DNA from: Deferribacteraceae bacterium
GTDB lineage: Bacteria; Chrysiogenota; Deferribacteres; Deferribacterales; JAISNW01
Assembly: GCA_031276055.1 (NCBI GenBank)
Contig: JAISNW010000128.1
Location: 1 to 6,511 of the forward strand
Direction of reading: 5' to 3'
DNA: 6,511 bases
The translations under genes and the position numbers were made by a program. Of this stretch, positions 6,434 to 6,511 are shown one piece after another. The stretch's first letter is position 1, and every line of letters begins with the position of its first letter. The notes under the pieces were generated by a model. That model ran no database searches. It had not been told where the DNA came from and saw only the letters and a list, made by a program, of their open reading frames with translations.

Positions 6434-6511
6434 ATGTTGGCAAAATTTCTCATAATCGTTATATCGTTGGTTGTTCTTACAGTTTTGATAAAGAACACCC
6501 TTAAAGCAAAG
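6434..6511 (+). CDS. Start of an unidentified membrane-anchored or secreted protein (3' end outside window)
   Basis: An ATG five bases after the jag stop opens a frame that runs to the right edge, 26 codons. The peptide MLAKFLIIVISLVVLTVLIKNTLKAK has one Lys, a hydrophobic run of about 15 residues, then Lys-rich sequence, which looks like an uncleaved signal anchor or membrane segment. No clear ribosome binding site is visible, so coupling to jag translation is likely if the gene is real. I do not recognise it. In many genomes mnmE follows jag, but this N-terminus is not MnmE-like. Confidence 0.55.
   Translation, partial: MLAKFLIIVISLVVLTVLIKNTLKAK

Overview
The window carries the conserved gene block rpmH-rnpA-yidD-yidC-jag, all on the + strand, preceded by the 3' two thirds of a very large bacterial alpha-2-macroglobulin gene. 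The organism looks Gram-negative. YidC has the N-terminal membrane anchor plus large periplasmic domain of double-membrane bacteria, and the macroglobulin is of the periplasmic or outer-membrane kind found in such bacteria. A jag/khpB gene after yidC is typical of Firmicutes, deltaproteobacteria-like lineages, Deferribacterota and relatives, but not of most alpha- or gammaproteobacteria. A poorly sampled Gram-negative lineage is therefore likely; I cannot name it. Base composition is moderate and looks even across the window, and I see no transposase, integrase, tRNA, rRNA or CRISPR array.

Layout. 3-3284: alpha-2-macroglobulin, open to the left edge, with an intact CTEQ thioester motif and the normal C-terminal domains. 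3285-3505: a 221-base non-coding stretch with a strong 18-bp inverted repeat, a possible intrinsic terminator and a plausible promoter for the downstream operon. 3506-6428: five tightly packed genes. rpmH (ribosomal protein L34) overlaps rnpA (RNase P protein) by 11 bases, and rnpA overlaps yidD by about 80 bases in another frame. yidC (membrane insertase) follows after 57 bases, and jag (KH/R3H RNA-binding protein) after another 35. 6434-6511: the first 26 codons of a further gene that begins with a membrane segment or signal anchor.

The operon joins translation and RNA processing (L34, RNase P protein, Jag/KhpB) with membrane protein insertion (YidD, YidC), the usual grouping near the replication origin in many bacteria. 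dnaA is not in the window and I see no convincing DnaA-box cluster. The macroglobulin is probably a separate transcription unit that guards the cell envelope against foreign proteases.

I found no previously undescribed system. The points most worth checking are the large palindrome, the nested starts of rnpA and yidD, the altered GxxG loop in Jag, and the unidentified gene at the right edge.
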